Shown here: positions 1-5,633 of the stretch, one piece after another
Position numbering within the stretch: the stretch's first letter is position 1
Layout: the number at the start of each line of letters is the position of its first letter
From: Phycisphaeraceae bacterium
Lineage (GTDB): Bacteria > Planctomycetota > Phycisphaerae > Phycisphaerales > Phycisphaeraceae
Length of the DNA: 6,752 nucleotides
Reading direction: 5' to 3'
NCBI GenBank assembly: GCA_003552605.1
Contig: PUNN01000448.1
Location: 1 to 6,752 of the forward strand
Program-made: the position numbers and the translations under genes
The notes under the pieces: generated by a model
Databases searched by the model: none
What the model was told of the DNA's origin: nothing
The model's input: the letters and a program-made list of their open reading frames with translations, nothing else

Positions 1-224
1 CCGCGCGTAAGGCGGCGGAGTCCGATGTCGCCGCACCCCCCGGCAGCCGCAGCAGCAAGGAATCGGGCCCCCCGGCTCGGTCCGGGGGCCGCAAGGAGCC
101 CAATGCCCTCACGCTCGAGCAGGTCGGCCGGATCATCGGCGTGACCAAGGAACGCGTGCGGCAGATCCAGAACAAGGCACTCGAGAAGATCCGCCACACG
201 CTCGAGGACGAGTTCCTCACCTGA
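1..224 (+). CDS. Sigma-70 family RNA polymerase sigma factor, C-terminal fragment (region 4.2)
   Basis: The reading frame enters from the left edge (codons in phase with base 3) and stops with TGA at 222-224, leaving 73 visible residues. The last half is a clear sigma region 4.2 helix-turn-helix. It starts at LTLEQVGRIIGV and continues with the recognition helix TKERVRQIQNKALEKIRH, the element that contacts the -35 box in this family. The protein ends EDEFLT shortly after. Before the HTH lie at least 35 residues of low-complexity sequence rich in Ala, Gly, Ser, Pro, Arg and Lys. Housekeeping sigma factors usually have only a few residues there, between regions 4.1 and 4.2. It could be the primary sigma factor or a group 2 paralogue; the missing N-terminus prevents a decision, so no symbol is given. 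A strong terminator follows, so it ends its transcription unit. Confidence 0.9.
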   Translation, partial: ARKAAESDVAAPPGSRSSKESGPPARSGGRKEPNALTLEQVGRIIGVTKERVRQIQNKALEKIRHTLEDEFLT

Positions 225-254
225 ACGCTCAGCAACCATGCCCCTACCCGCCGT

Positions 255-295
255 GTCGGGCGTTGCGGCTTGGCCGTAGCGCCCGGCTTTTTTTT
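255..295 (+). terminator. Intrinsic terminator after the sigma factor gene
   Basis: The arms 255-268 and 274-287 pair along their whole length, with a few G-U pairs, around the 5-base loop at 269-273. The core CGGGCG (257-262) pairs with CGCCCG (280-285). Eight T residues follow immediately at 288-295. This is the textbook form of a Rho-independent terminator on the plus strand, 31 bases after the sigma factor stop codon. Confidence 0.93.
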
Positions 296-362
296 GTGTC
301 CGCATCGCTGGCGTGGCATGGCCGATCACCGTGCCTGAACACCCGCTCAGCCGCCCACGCAG

Positions 363-374
363 TAGACTGTGGGG
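363..374 (+). promoter_or_regulatory. -10-like box TAGACT placed for a leaderless start at 375
   Basis: TAGACT at 363-368 fits the TANNNT form of a -10 element. Six bases separate it from the ATG at 375, so a start site about 7 bases downstream would fall on the A of that ATG. No Shine-Dalgarno sequence precedes either this ATG or the in-frame GTG at 369. I see no good -35 box at normal spacing. The same arrangement occurs before the Fur-family gene at the other end of the window. Inferred, not demonstrated. Confidence 0.45.
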
Positions 375-1583
375 ATGCAGCCTCCGCGCGGACCGAGTTG
401 TGTCACGGTGCAGCAGCCATCGCTGCCGGCCTATCGCGTGCCGGTGTTCGAGGCGCTCGCGAAGCGGTTGCAATCACCGGGGGATGGCAATCGATCGCAT
501 GTCGTGCGGGTGCTCCATGGCCGGGCCGCCGGCTCACCCCCCTCGGTCACGGCGCGCGGCTTTGACGCTCAACACGTCCCTGTTCATCAGTGCAATACAC
601 CGTTCGGGCCATTATGGTGGCACAGTGCGCAATGGCGGGCCGTCGACCGGCAACGCGCGGATGTGGCGGTGCTCGTGTGGAACACCCGCTTTCTGAGCCT
701 GGCCCCGGCACTGCTTCGCGCTCGACTCTGCCGGATGCCGGTGGTGCTATGGGGCCACGGCTATTCACGGCGGGAGGGCCGGTGGCGGCGTTGGCTGCGA
801 AATACCATCGCCAGGCTCGCCGATGCTGTGATGGTCTACAACCACACCGCAGCGCAGCGACTGATCGAGGATGGTCACGATCCCGAACGCATCTTCATCG
901 CCCTCAACAGCCTCGATCAGATGCCGATTGAATCAGCGCGCCACCACTGGCTTGCCCGGCCGCAGGAACTGTCGGATTTCCGCAGACGCCATGACCTGAG
1001 CCCGGGGCGAACCGTGCTTTTCACATCGCGGCTGCAACCCCGCAATCGCCTCGACCTGCTGCTGCATGCCACATCGCAACTGGCCGCCGATATGCCCGGG
1101 TTGAAGGTGGTCATCGTGGGAGAGGGCGAACCGGAAAGAGCGCGACTCCGCGCGATGGCGAAAGGCCTCGGTATTGCGGATCGCATCATGTTCACCGGCG
1201 CCATCTACGATGAAACCGCGCTGGCGCCGTGGTTTCTCTGCTCGGATGTGTTCTGCTACCCGGCCAACATCGGCCTGTCGGTCCTGCACGCGTTCGGTTA
1301 CGGTGTGCCGGTGGTCACCGGCGACAACGTCGACTCGCACAACCCCGAGATCGAAGCGCTGAGCGCCGGCGAGAACGGCCTGTATTTCCGCCACGGTGAT
1401 GCGGATTCCCTTGCCGCCGTGCTCAGGACGATGCTGAACGATGAACCGCTTCGCCGTCGAATGGGGCAAGCCGCCTTGCGCACGGTGCGGGAGCGGTATA
1501 CCCTTGATCGCATGGTGCAGGGTTTCGTCGCGGCGGTCGATTATGCCATCGCGCGGCGGGGGCCGCGGACGATCCGGTCGTAA
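375..1583 (+). CDS. Glycosyltransferase, GT4-like (GT-B fold)
   Basis: This 402-residue protein probably transfers a sugar from an activated donor onto a surface glycan or lipid-linked acceptor; the substrate cannot be read from sequence. Near the N-terminus, PSLPAYRVPVFEALAKRL (about 16-32) matches the opening typical of GT4 enzymes. WGHGY (126-130) and the segment LADAVMVYNH (148-157) lie in the acceptor-side domain. The C-terminal donor-binding domain starts near 213, with TVLFTSRL, VVIVGEGEPERARL (245-258) and CSDVFCYPANIGLSVLHAFG (289-308). The usual EX7E acid pair of GT4 is absent: PANIGLSVLHAFGYGVPVV has Asn and His instead. The Lys of the common RKG motif reads Asn (RNR). I recall a GT4 subgroup with this form, so it need not be inactive. 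ATG 375 is preferred over GTG 369 because of the -10-like box. The 3' end overlaps the opposing glycosyltransferase gene. Confidence 0.88.
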   Translation: MQPPRGPSCVTVQQPSLPAYRVPVFEALAKRLQSPGDGNRSHVVRVLHGRAAGSPPSVTARGFDAQHVPVHQCNTPFGPLWWHSAQWRAVDRQRADVAVLVWNTRFLSLAPALLRARLCRMPVVLWGHGYSRREGRWRRWLRNTIARLADAVMVYNHTAAQRLIEDGHDPERIFIALNSLDQMPIESARHHWLARPQELSDFRRRHDLSPGRTVLFTSRLQPRNRLDLLLHATSQLAADMPGLKVVIVGEGEPERARLRAMAKGLGIADRIMFTGAIYDETALAPWFLCSDVFCYPANIGLSVLHAFGYGVPVVTGDNVDSHNPEIEALSAGENGLYFRHGDADSLAAVLRTMLNDEPLRRRMGQAALRTVRERYTLDRMVQGFVAAVDYAIARRGPRTIRS

Positions 1584-2701
1584 TGGGCGCACCACCGCTG
1601 GGCGATCACATCCTGGTTGTGGTGCTTGCGGGCATAACATCTTGCCCGCTCGCCGAGTCGTTGCAGGTGCTCTGGGGCGTTGAGCCAGCATGACAGCCGC
1701 TTCGCCAATGGCTTGCAGCGCAGCGGCACCGCCGCGGCAACACCCGCAGGCACAAGGTCGCGCCAGGTGGCGACCTGATCGCTGATGACCGCCGGTGTGC
1801 CGGCAGCAAGGGCCTCGATGACGACCAGCCCGAAGTTTTCGTATCGGCTCGGCAGCGCCAGCACATCCGCCGCGGCGAGCAAGGCGAACTTCTCCGCCCC
1901 TTCCACCATGCCGGCAAAACGCACCCCCCGCGCGATACCGTGCGATCTCGCAAGGCGCTGAAGCGCCGGCATATGGCCATCGCGATCAGGTCCGGCGATG
2001 CACAGATGTGCATCGGCCGGCGCCGCGGCGGCGAAGGCGGGGATCAGCAGGTCCAGCCCTTTCATCGGGTGGAGCCGGCCGAGAAAGAGCACTTGTCGCC
2101 CGTTGGCTTGGCGCTCACTGGCCCCGGGTGCATGCGCGAACGCTTCTTCATCCACACCATGCGGTTCCACGATGGCCTGGATGTCTCGCGGCACGAGCCG
2201 GGCGGTGTCGCGCTCGACGACCGTGGCGTAATGCAGGGCCGCTGCGCGTTCGATATGCCGCCGCATGCGCCAGGCGTAGTAGAAGCGCTTGCGCCAGCGG
2301 TGATGTCGCATCGGCCACGGCCCGAGCAGGCCACACGGTCGCAGCAGGTACGGCACGCTTCGTTGCCAGGCGCATTGGGCCGCGATGTGCTGAATCGGCT
2401 CCCACAGCCCGTGGATGTGGCACACATCCGCCCGCGACACCGCATCATCCACCGCTGCGAGCAGCCGTTGTGGCGAGGCGAGGCCTCGCCACCGGCCCTG
2501 ATCCGGATACGTGACCACGTTGACCGTGGCACCGGCCCCTTGCATGGCAGCGATGAGCTTCGCATCCGCCCCCGCCCGGGCCCACGCGACGACATCCACA
2601 TCAAGCCCCGACCGGACCTGCGCCGGAACGAGCCCGGCAAGGGCAATCGCCGGCCCGCCATGGCTTGCATCCACACCTGCAATGAAGTGAACCACCCGCA
2701 T
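1541..2701 (-). CDS. Glycosyltransferase family 4 (GT-B fold)
   Basis: This 386-residue enzyme is probably cytoplasmic or membrane-associated and acts in surface glycan synthesis, with unknown donor and acceptor. The start MRVVHFIAGVDASHGGPA is typical: the first beta strand is followed by the glycine-rich GGPA (15-18). HIHGLWEP (95-102) and PYLLRPCGLLGPW (117-129) fit the acceptor domain. The donor domain has VLFLGRLHPMKGLDLLI (204-220), with the expected phosphate-contacting Lys214. It also has SRYENFGLVVIEALAAGTPA (285-304), with an intact EX7E pair at E288 and E296. ATG 2701 begins the conserved fold; the open frame continues upstream into hisS but lacks similarity there. GTG 2704 is a possible alternative, and a weak GGGG lies a few bases upstream. 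It lies 40 bases after hisS on the same strand, so cotranscription is likely. Confidence 0.92.
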   Translation of the reverse strand: MRVVHFIAGVDASHGGPAIALAGLVPAQVRSGLDVDVVAWARAGADAKLIAAMQGAGATVNVVTYPDQGRWRGLASPQRLLAAVDDAVSRADVCHIHGLWEPIQHIAAQCAWQRSVPYLLRPCGLLGPWPMRHHRWRKRFYYAWRMRRHIERAAALHYATVVERDTARLVPRDIQAIVEPHGVDEEAFAHAPGASERQANGRQVLFLGRLHPMKGLDLLIPAFAAAAPADAHLCIAGPDRDGHMPALQRLARSHGIARGVRFAGMVEGAEKFALLAAADVLALPSRYENFGLVVIEALAAGTPAVISDQVATWRDLVPAGVAAAVPLRCKPLAKRLSCWLNAPEHLQRLGERARCYARKHHNQDVIAQRWCAHYDRIVRGPRRAMA

Positions 2702-2741
2702 CACGTGGCCCCGGTTGACCCCGCCTTCCCGGGCAGGGCGA

Positions 2742-4049
2742 TCATGATTCAACGACGGTGTGGCTGTTGACCCGCGTGGCCACCTCGGTGAGCATGACCT
2801 CTTCCTGCTCGCCCGATTCCATGTCCTTGAGATGGGCACGCGCCTCCGCGAGGCGATCATCGAGGATCAGTGCATACCGCGCCCGCAGGCTGCTGGCCTC
2901 CTTGAGCAGCTTCCCGAGGTTGCGGGTGCTGCGATAGCTGAAGCGGGTGTGCAGGCCGCGGCTGCGCAGGTCGGCCAGCACACCCGGCAGACGCGCGGCG
3001 GCGGCATCGCTGACCGGGACGATGAACACATCCGGCCTCGCCGCGAGGTGCTCGGGGATCAATCCCTTGTCAAACAGCACCAGCGAGATCACCACATCGC
3101 CCATGCCGAAGCCCACCGCCGGCATCGACGGCCCATCGAACAGCTCGATCAGGTTGTCATAGCGCCCGCCGCCGGCAACCGCGCGCATGGCACCGGTGGC
3201 CTCGTGGACCTCGAAGACGGTGCCCGTGTAGTAGGCCAGGCCGCGGACCACGCCGAGGTCGTACTCGCACCAGTCGGCGATGCCGAAGGCGTGGAGTTGC
3301 TCATCGAGCGCGGCGAGGTCCTCGATCTGCTCGTGGATCGACAGCGCCTCGCGCATGGCATCGAGCCTGCCCGCGGCGTACTTCATGCGGCAGACCTCAT
3401 CAAACCGCCCGGCTGAGGCCGCATCGAGTCCGAGCGGGGCCGCGGCCTCGGCGAACTCCTCCGGCTCCATCTTGTCCCGGCGGTCGAGCAGCTCGAAGGC
3501 CGCGAGCATCCTGTCATCGCCCACCCCGAGCTTGGAGAGGATGTGCCGCACCGTCTGGCGGTGGCTGATCTTGATCCGCAGGTGCGAGCTGTTGAGCCCC
3601 ATCTCGCGGAAGAAATCGACGGCCGTGAAGATCGCCTCGGCATCGGCCACGGGCGAGTCGATGCCGAGCATGTCGATGTTCCACTGCCAGAACTCGCGAA
3701 GCCGCCCGCGCTGCGGGTTCTCCGCACGGCAGCAATTGGGGATGCAGAACCACTTGGTCGGCCGCGGCAGCGAACTCGCCCGGTCGGCGACCATTCGCGC
3801 GAGGGTGGGCGTGAACTCCGGCCGAAGCGCCAGGCCGCGGCCGCCGCGGTCATTGAAGTGGAACAACTCGCTGACGATACCCTCCCCGCTCTTGACCTTG
3901 TAAAGGTCCAGCCGCTCGAAGATGGGCCCGTCGACCTGCTCGAAGCCGTTGCGGATAGAGACTTTGCGCCACGCATCGCACAGGTGCTGGCGCCAGGCCA
4001 TGTCCTCGGGGTAGAAGTCGCGGGTGCCTTTGGGTTTCTGAAGCTTCAT
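2742..4049 (-). CDS. hisS: Histidine--tRNA ligase (HisRS)
   Basis: This class II aminoacyl-tRNA synthetase charges tRNA-His with histidine using ATP; it is cytoplasmic and acts as a dimer in the family. The 435-residue length is normal. The N-terminus KPKGTRDFYPEDM (5-17) is diagnostic. LALRPEFTPTLARMV (73-87) follows motif 1. Motif 2 is CRAENPQRGRLREFWQW (107-123), where FRYERPQ is more usual. The HisA signature reads VVRGLAYYTGTVFEV (267-281), with catalytic Arg269 kept, but Ala where RGLDYY is common. GGGRYDNLI (293-301) and AVGFGMGDVV (311-320, motif 3) complete the core. From about 338 to the end is the anticodon-binding domain, which is somewhat divergent. ATG 4049 has a GAGGA Shine-Dalgarno six bases upstream, and the protein aligns from this Met. 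It is the first gene of a probable two-gene unit with the downstream glycosyltransferase. Confidence 0.97.
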   Translation of the reverse strand: MKLQKPKGTRDFYPEDMAWRQHLCDAWRKVSIRNGFEQVDGPIFERLDLYKVKSGEGIVSELFHFNDRGGRGLALRPEFTPTLARMVADRASSLPRPTKWFCIPNCCRAENPQRGRLREFWQWNIDMLGIDSPVADAEAIFTAVDFFREMGLNSSHLRIKISHRQTVRHILSKLGVGDDRMLAAFELLDRRDKMEPEEFAEAAAPLGLDAASAGRFDEVCRMKYAAGRLDAMREALSIHEQIEDLAALDEQLHAFGIADWCEYDLGVVRGLAYYTGTVFEVHEATGAMRAVAGGGRYDNLIELFDGPSMPAVGFGMGDVVISLVLFDKGLIPEHLAARPDVFIVPVSDAAAARLPGVLADLRSRGLHTRFSYRSTRNLGKLLKEASSLRARYALILDDRLAEARAHLKDMESGEQEEVMLTEVATRVNSHTVVES

Positions 4050-4055
4050 CACGGG

Positions 4056-4060
4056 TCCTC
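4056..4060 (-). promoter_or_regulatory. Ribosome binding site of hisS
   Basis: On the minus strand this reads GAGGA with a six-base spacer to the ATG at 4049. It decides the start over longer in-frame extensions and over the adjacent GTG at 4052. Confidence 0.8.
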
Positions 4061-4074
4061 GCAGGCGGCGGTGC

Positions 4075-4102
4075 ATCCTAACCGCTCGGCGCCGCGGGGC
4101 AA
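4075..4102 (-). promoter_or_regulatory. Candidate promoter of hisS
   Basis: On the minus strand, TTGCCC (4097-4102) and TAGGAT (4075-4080) stand as -35 and -10 boxes with a 16-base spacer. A start site about 7 bases on, near 4068, would give a leader of about 19 bases that includes the GAGGA site. Both boxes are partial matches to consensus, so this is a reasoned candidate only. Confidence 0.45.
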
Positions 4103-4195
4103 TGGGGCAGGGTAAACGCATGTAATCTCGGTAGCATGCTCGGCAGCCGTATTTCCGGAACTCCGTGCAAACGCCCGAATGTTTCATGTACCGTC

Positions 4196-4216
4196 CTCCC
4201 CGCCTCACGCGGGGGG
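4196..4216. repeat. GC-rich hairpin in the hisS/tsaE intergenic gap
   Basis: CCCCGC (4198-4203) pairs with GCGGGG (4209-4214) around the five-base loop CTCAC. A G-U and a G-C pair extend it to 4196-4216. No T-run follows on either strand, so it is not a standard terminator. It lies 38 bases before the repeat at 4252-4310 and may belong to the same dispersed unit. Confidence 0.4.
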
Positions 4217-4251
4217 CGATCCTCGGTTCAGCCGCGGCGCGACCGGCACGA

Positions 4252-4310
4252 ATCTGCCCTCACCCCAGCCCCTCTCCCGCCCCCGGAGATGGGGAGAGGA
4301 GGGAATCCCC
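4252..4310. repeat. Dispersed intergenic repeat of the CCCTCACCCC..CCTCTCCC type
   Basis: The segment reads CTGCCCTCACCCCAGCCC, then CCTCTCCC (4271-4278) and its exact complement GGGAGAGG (4292-4299), with outer CCCT (4257-4260) and AGGG (4300-4303) also complementary. This C-rich arm and G-rich arm pattern is, from memory, a common dispersed intergenic sequence across many bacterial genomes. It gives spurious peptides such as LTPAPLPP and SPQPLSR when translated, as it does here. Its boundaries and function are unknown. Copy number cannot be judged from one window. Confidence 0.6.
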
Positions 4311-4378
4311 GGTCCGCTAGCCCCGCCAGGTGTCATGCGCCCGTTTGCCCTGAATCCATGAAGAGGGCGATCGCAAGG

Positions 4379-4416
4379 CCGCCCCGTGGCGGGTAAGCTG
4401 GGTTGCTGCATTGGAG
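4379..4416 (+). promoter_or_regulatory. Candidate promoter and ribosome binding region of the TsaE-YacG gene
   Basis: TAAGCT (4394-4399) fits a TANNNT -10 box and would place a start site near 4406. A GGAG at 4413-4416 lies 11 bases before ATG 4428, slightly longer than ideal. Immediately upstream, CCGCC (4379-4383) and GGCGG (4388-4392) form a small hairpin or inverted repeat around CCGT. No convincing -35 box is seen. Confidence 0.35.
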
Positions 4417-4427
4417 CATGCCTCAGC

Positions 4428-5111
4428 ATGAGTAAGACCGCGACAACATGGCAGGGCACGAGCATTGACCCGCAACATACGCGGGCCATCGGCTACGCGA
4501 TCGGCCGGCACCTCGCCGCGGGCGACCTCGCCGCGCTGAGCGGACCGCTCGGCTCGGGTAAGACGCAGTTGATCCGAGGCCTGGCCGAGGCGCGGGGCAT
4601 CGAGCCGGGACAGGTCAGCAGCCCGACCTACATCATCGCCCACGAGTATGAACCCGATACCTCGGGCGGCGATGCCTCGGGCCCTGTGCTGCTCCATCTC
4701 GATGCCTACCGCATCGAAACGCTTGATGAACTCGAATCCATCGGCTGGGGTGAGCAGGCGCTCTACGGCGGCGATGCAATCATCGCCATTGAGTGGGCTG
4801 ACAGGCTCGGGGATGAACTACCCGCGCAGCGCCTGACCATTGAACTCGCCCACGCGGGCGATCAACGGCGACGCGTGCGGATCAGCGCCGGCACCGGCTG
4901 GGAATCGCGCTGGCCGGCACTGCAACAGGCACTGAAAGAGGCCGGCACCCGGCCGGGCAAATGCCCGATCTGCAAAGGCCGCGCCTGGCGCGGCCTGCCG
5001 GCATCCCCCTTCTGCTCGAACCGATGCCGCCTTGTCGACCTCAACAAGTGGCTCGGCGAAGACTACCGCATCAGCCGCCCCATCGAGATGTCAGACATCG
5101 AAGAAGAGTAG
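4428..5111 (+). CDS. tsaE: TsaE-YacG fusion: t6A-synthesis ATPase with C-terminal gyrase-inhibitor zinc ribbon
   Basis: The protein has 227 residues in two parts. Residues 1 to about 155 are TsaE (YjeE), the P-loop ATPase that supports the TsaB-TsaD complex in making N6-threonylcarbamoyladenosine-37 in ANN-decoding tRNAs. They show Walker A GPLGSGKT (39-46), SSPTYIIAHEY (64-74), LLHLDAYRI (88-96) and AIIAIEWADRL (117-127). Residues 178-215 match YacG, a small zinc protein known in E. coli to bind and inhibit DNA gyrase: CPIC (C179, C182), PFCSNRC (C196, C200), then LVDLNKWLGEDYRI and an acidic tail. All four zinc cysteines are present. There is no ATG, GTG or TTG in frame just before the zinc ribbon, so one polypeptide is expected. 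ATG 4428 fits the TsaE N-terminus better than GTG 4386. TsaE and YacG are normally separate proteins of about 150 and 60 residues. Confidence 0.93.
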   Translation: MSKTATTWQGTSIDPQHTRAIGYAIGRHLAAGDLAALSGPLGSGKTQLIRGLAEARGIEPGQVSSPTYIIAHEYEPDTSGGDASGPVLLHLDAYRIETLDELESIGWGEQALYGGDAIIAIEWADRLGDELPAQRLTIELAHAGDQRRRVRISAGTGWESRWPALQQALKEAGTRPGKCPICKGRAWRGLPASPFCSNRCRLVDLNKWLGEDYRISRPIEMSDIEEE

Positions 5112-5160
5112 CGCCACGGTGCCACTTCGTTCCGTCTCACATGATCGCGCTGATCAGATT

Positions 5161-5187
5161 GCGAAAGCGTCAAACGCGCAAACACGA
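5161..5187 (+). repeat. Nine-base-periodic GCGAAA-type tract, copy 1
   Basis: Three units of nine bases, GCGAAAGCG, TCAAACGCG and CAAACACGA, lie in tandem just after the TsaE-YacG gene. They resemble the reverse complement of the tract at 5508-5534, so this copy is inverted relative to the other two. The similarity is degenerate and was judged by eye. Confidence 0.4.
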
Positions 5188-5286
5188 AACCCTTCTCAAA
5201 ACATTCCGCACAGAGCCGCGGCATCCATGGTCACCCCTGAGCCCACGGCCCCTGCCCAACAGCCCCCCTCGCGAGCGATCATCTTC

Positions 5287-5313
5287 TGCGTCTTCTACAT
5301 TTTCCGTAGTTCG
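5287..5313 (-). repeat. Nine-base-periodic GCGAAA-type tract, copy 2 (degenerate)
   Basis: On the plus strand it reads TGCGTCTTC, TACATTTTC, CGTAGTTCG. Aligned without gaps to the tract at 5508-5534, about 16 of 25 positions agree, including the shared ending CG(T/C)AGTT. It is in the same orientation as that copy. Confidence 0.4.
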
Positions 5314-5507
5314 ACCACTTCCCCCCCCTGCCTTCAGCCACCGGCGCGCCACGGCCTGAACACGCTCACCTGAACAGCAACGTGACAACCTGCAAACCGC
5401 ACAATAGGCGTTCCATCGCACAGGCACGGATGTCGACTGAATATCACAACAACCGCCAGCCCCAGACGCCACACATCCCCCGGGGCCAACCTGCGCCCAC
5501 CCTTTTT

Positions 5508-5534
5508 CGCGTATTTCGCGCTTTTCGCAGTTAC
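5508..5534 (-). repeat. Nine-base-periodic GCGAAA-type tract, copy 3
   Basis: On the plus strand it reads CGCGTATTT, CGCGCTTTT, CGCAGTTAC; on the minus strand it is an A-rich series of GCGAAA units. Translated on the minus strand it gives TAKSAKYAKK, which I recall as typical of spurious peptides from dispersed intergenic repeats in many genomes. A C-rich stretch follows directly. Confidence 0.5.
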
Positions 5535-5633
5535 TCCCCTCTGCTCCCCGAACCCACGGCCCGTCAGCCGGATCGAGTCCCAAAGCGGCCGGCGTGGGGA
5601 TAAGGGATATCGCAAGCGGAACCGGTTCGGGAT

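Larger units (their letters stand above)
5112..5633. other. 522-base gap without a credible gene
   Basis: This lies between two genes that converge on it. Open frames here are short, lack recognisable motifs and show no consistent codon pattern. The plus strand is C-rich, with an eight-C run near 5321-5328. The region contains three periodic tracts listed separately and a near-direct repeat sharing CCCACGGCCC (5242-5251 and 5553-5562). A perfect 10-base palindrome, GAACCGGTTC, lies at 5619-5628 just past the Fur-family stop. I found no clear intrinsic terminator for either neighbour and no structured-RNA signature. Confidence 0.7.

Noticed and set aside
933..1691. Long minus-strand open frame (252 codons) opposite the first glycosyltransferase
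   Set aside because: It lacks any recognisable motif and is rich in Arg, His and Pro. It exists because GC-rich antisense DNA has few stops; the plus-strand frame has clear glycosyltransferase motifs.
1940..2770. Long plus-strand open frame (276 codons) opposite the second glycosyltransferase
   Set aside because: It is a compositional shadow with no domain signature, and the minus-strand gene is unambiguous.
2760..3416. Plus-strand open frame opposite hisS
   Set aside because: Antisense shadow of HisRS, whose class II motifs are all present on the minus strand.
4153..4160. TTCCGGAA palindrome, and nearby AGCATGCT at 4133-4140, considered as operators
   Set aside because: Eight-base palindromes are expected by chance at this rate, and neither sits at a defined position relative to a promoter.
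4136..4396. Short open frames in the gap upstream of the TsaE-YacG gene
   Set aside because: Their translations (LTPAPLPP and SPQPLSR types) come from the repeat DNA and carry no conserved domain.
5170..5615. Short minus-strand open frames beyond the Fur-family gene, one of them containing TAKSAKYAKK
   Set aside because: The peptide comes from the periodic repeat tract. There is no ribosome binding site, no domain and no support from a neighbouring gene.
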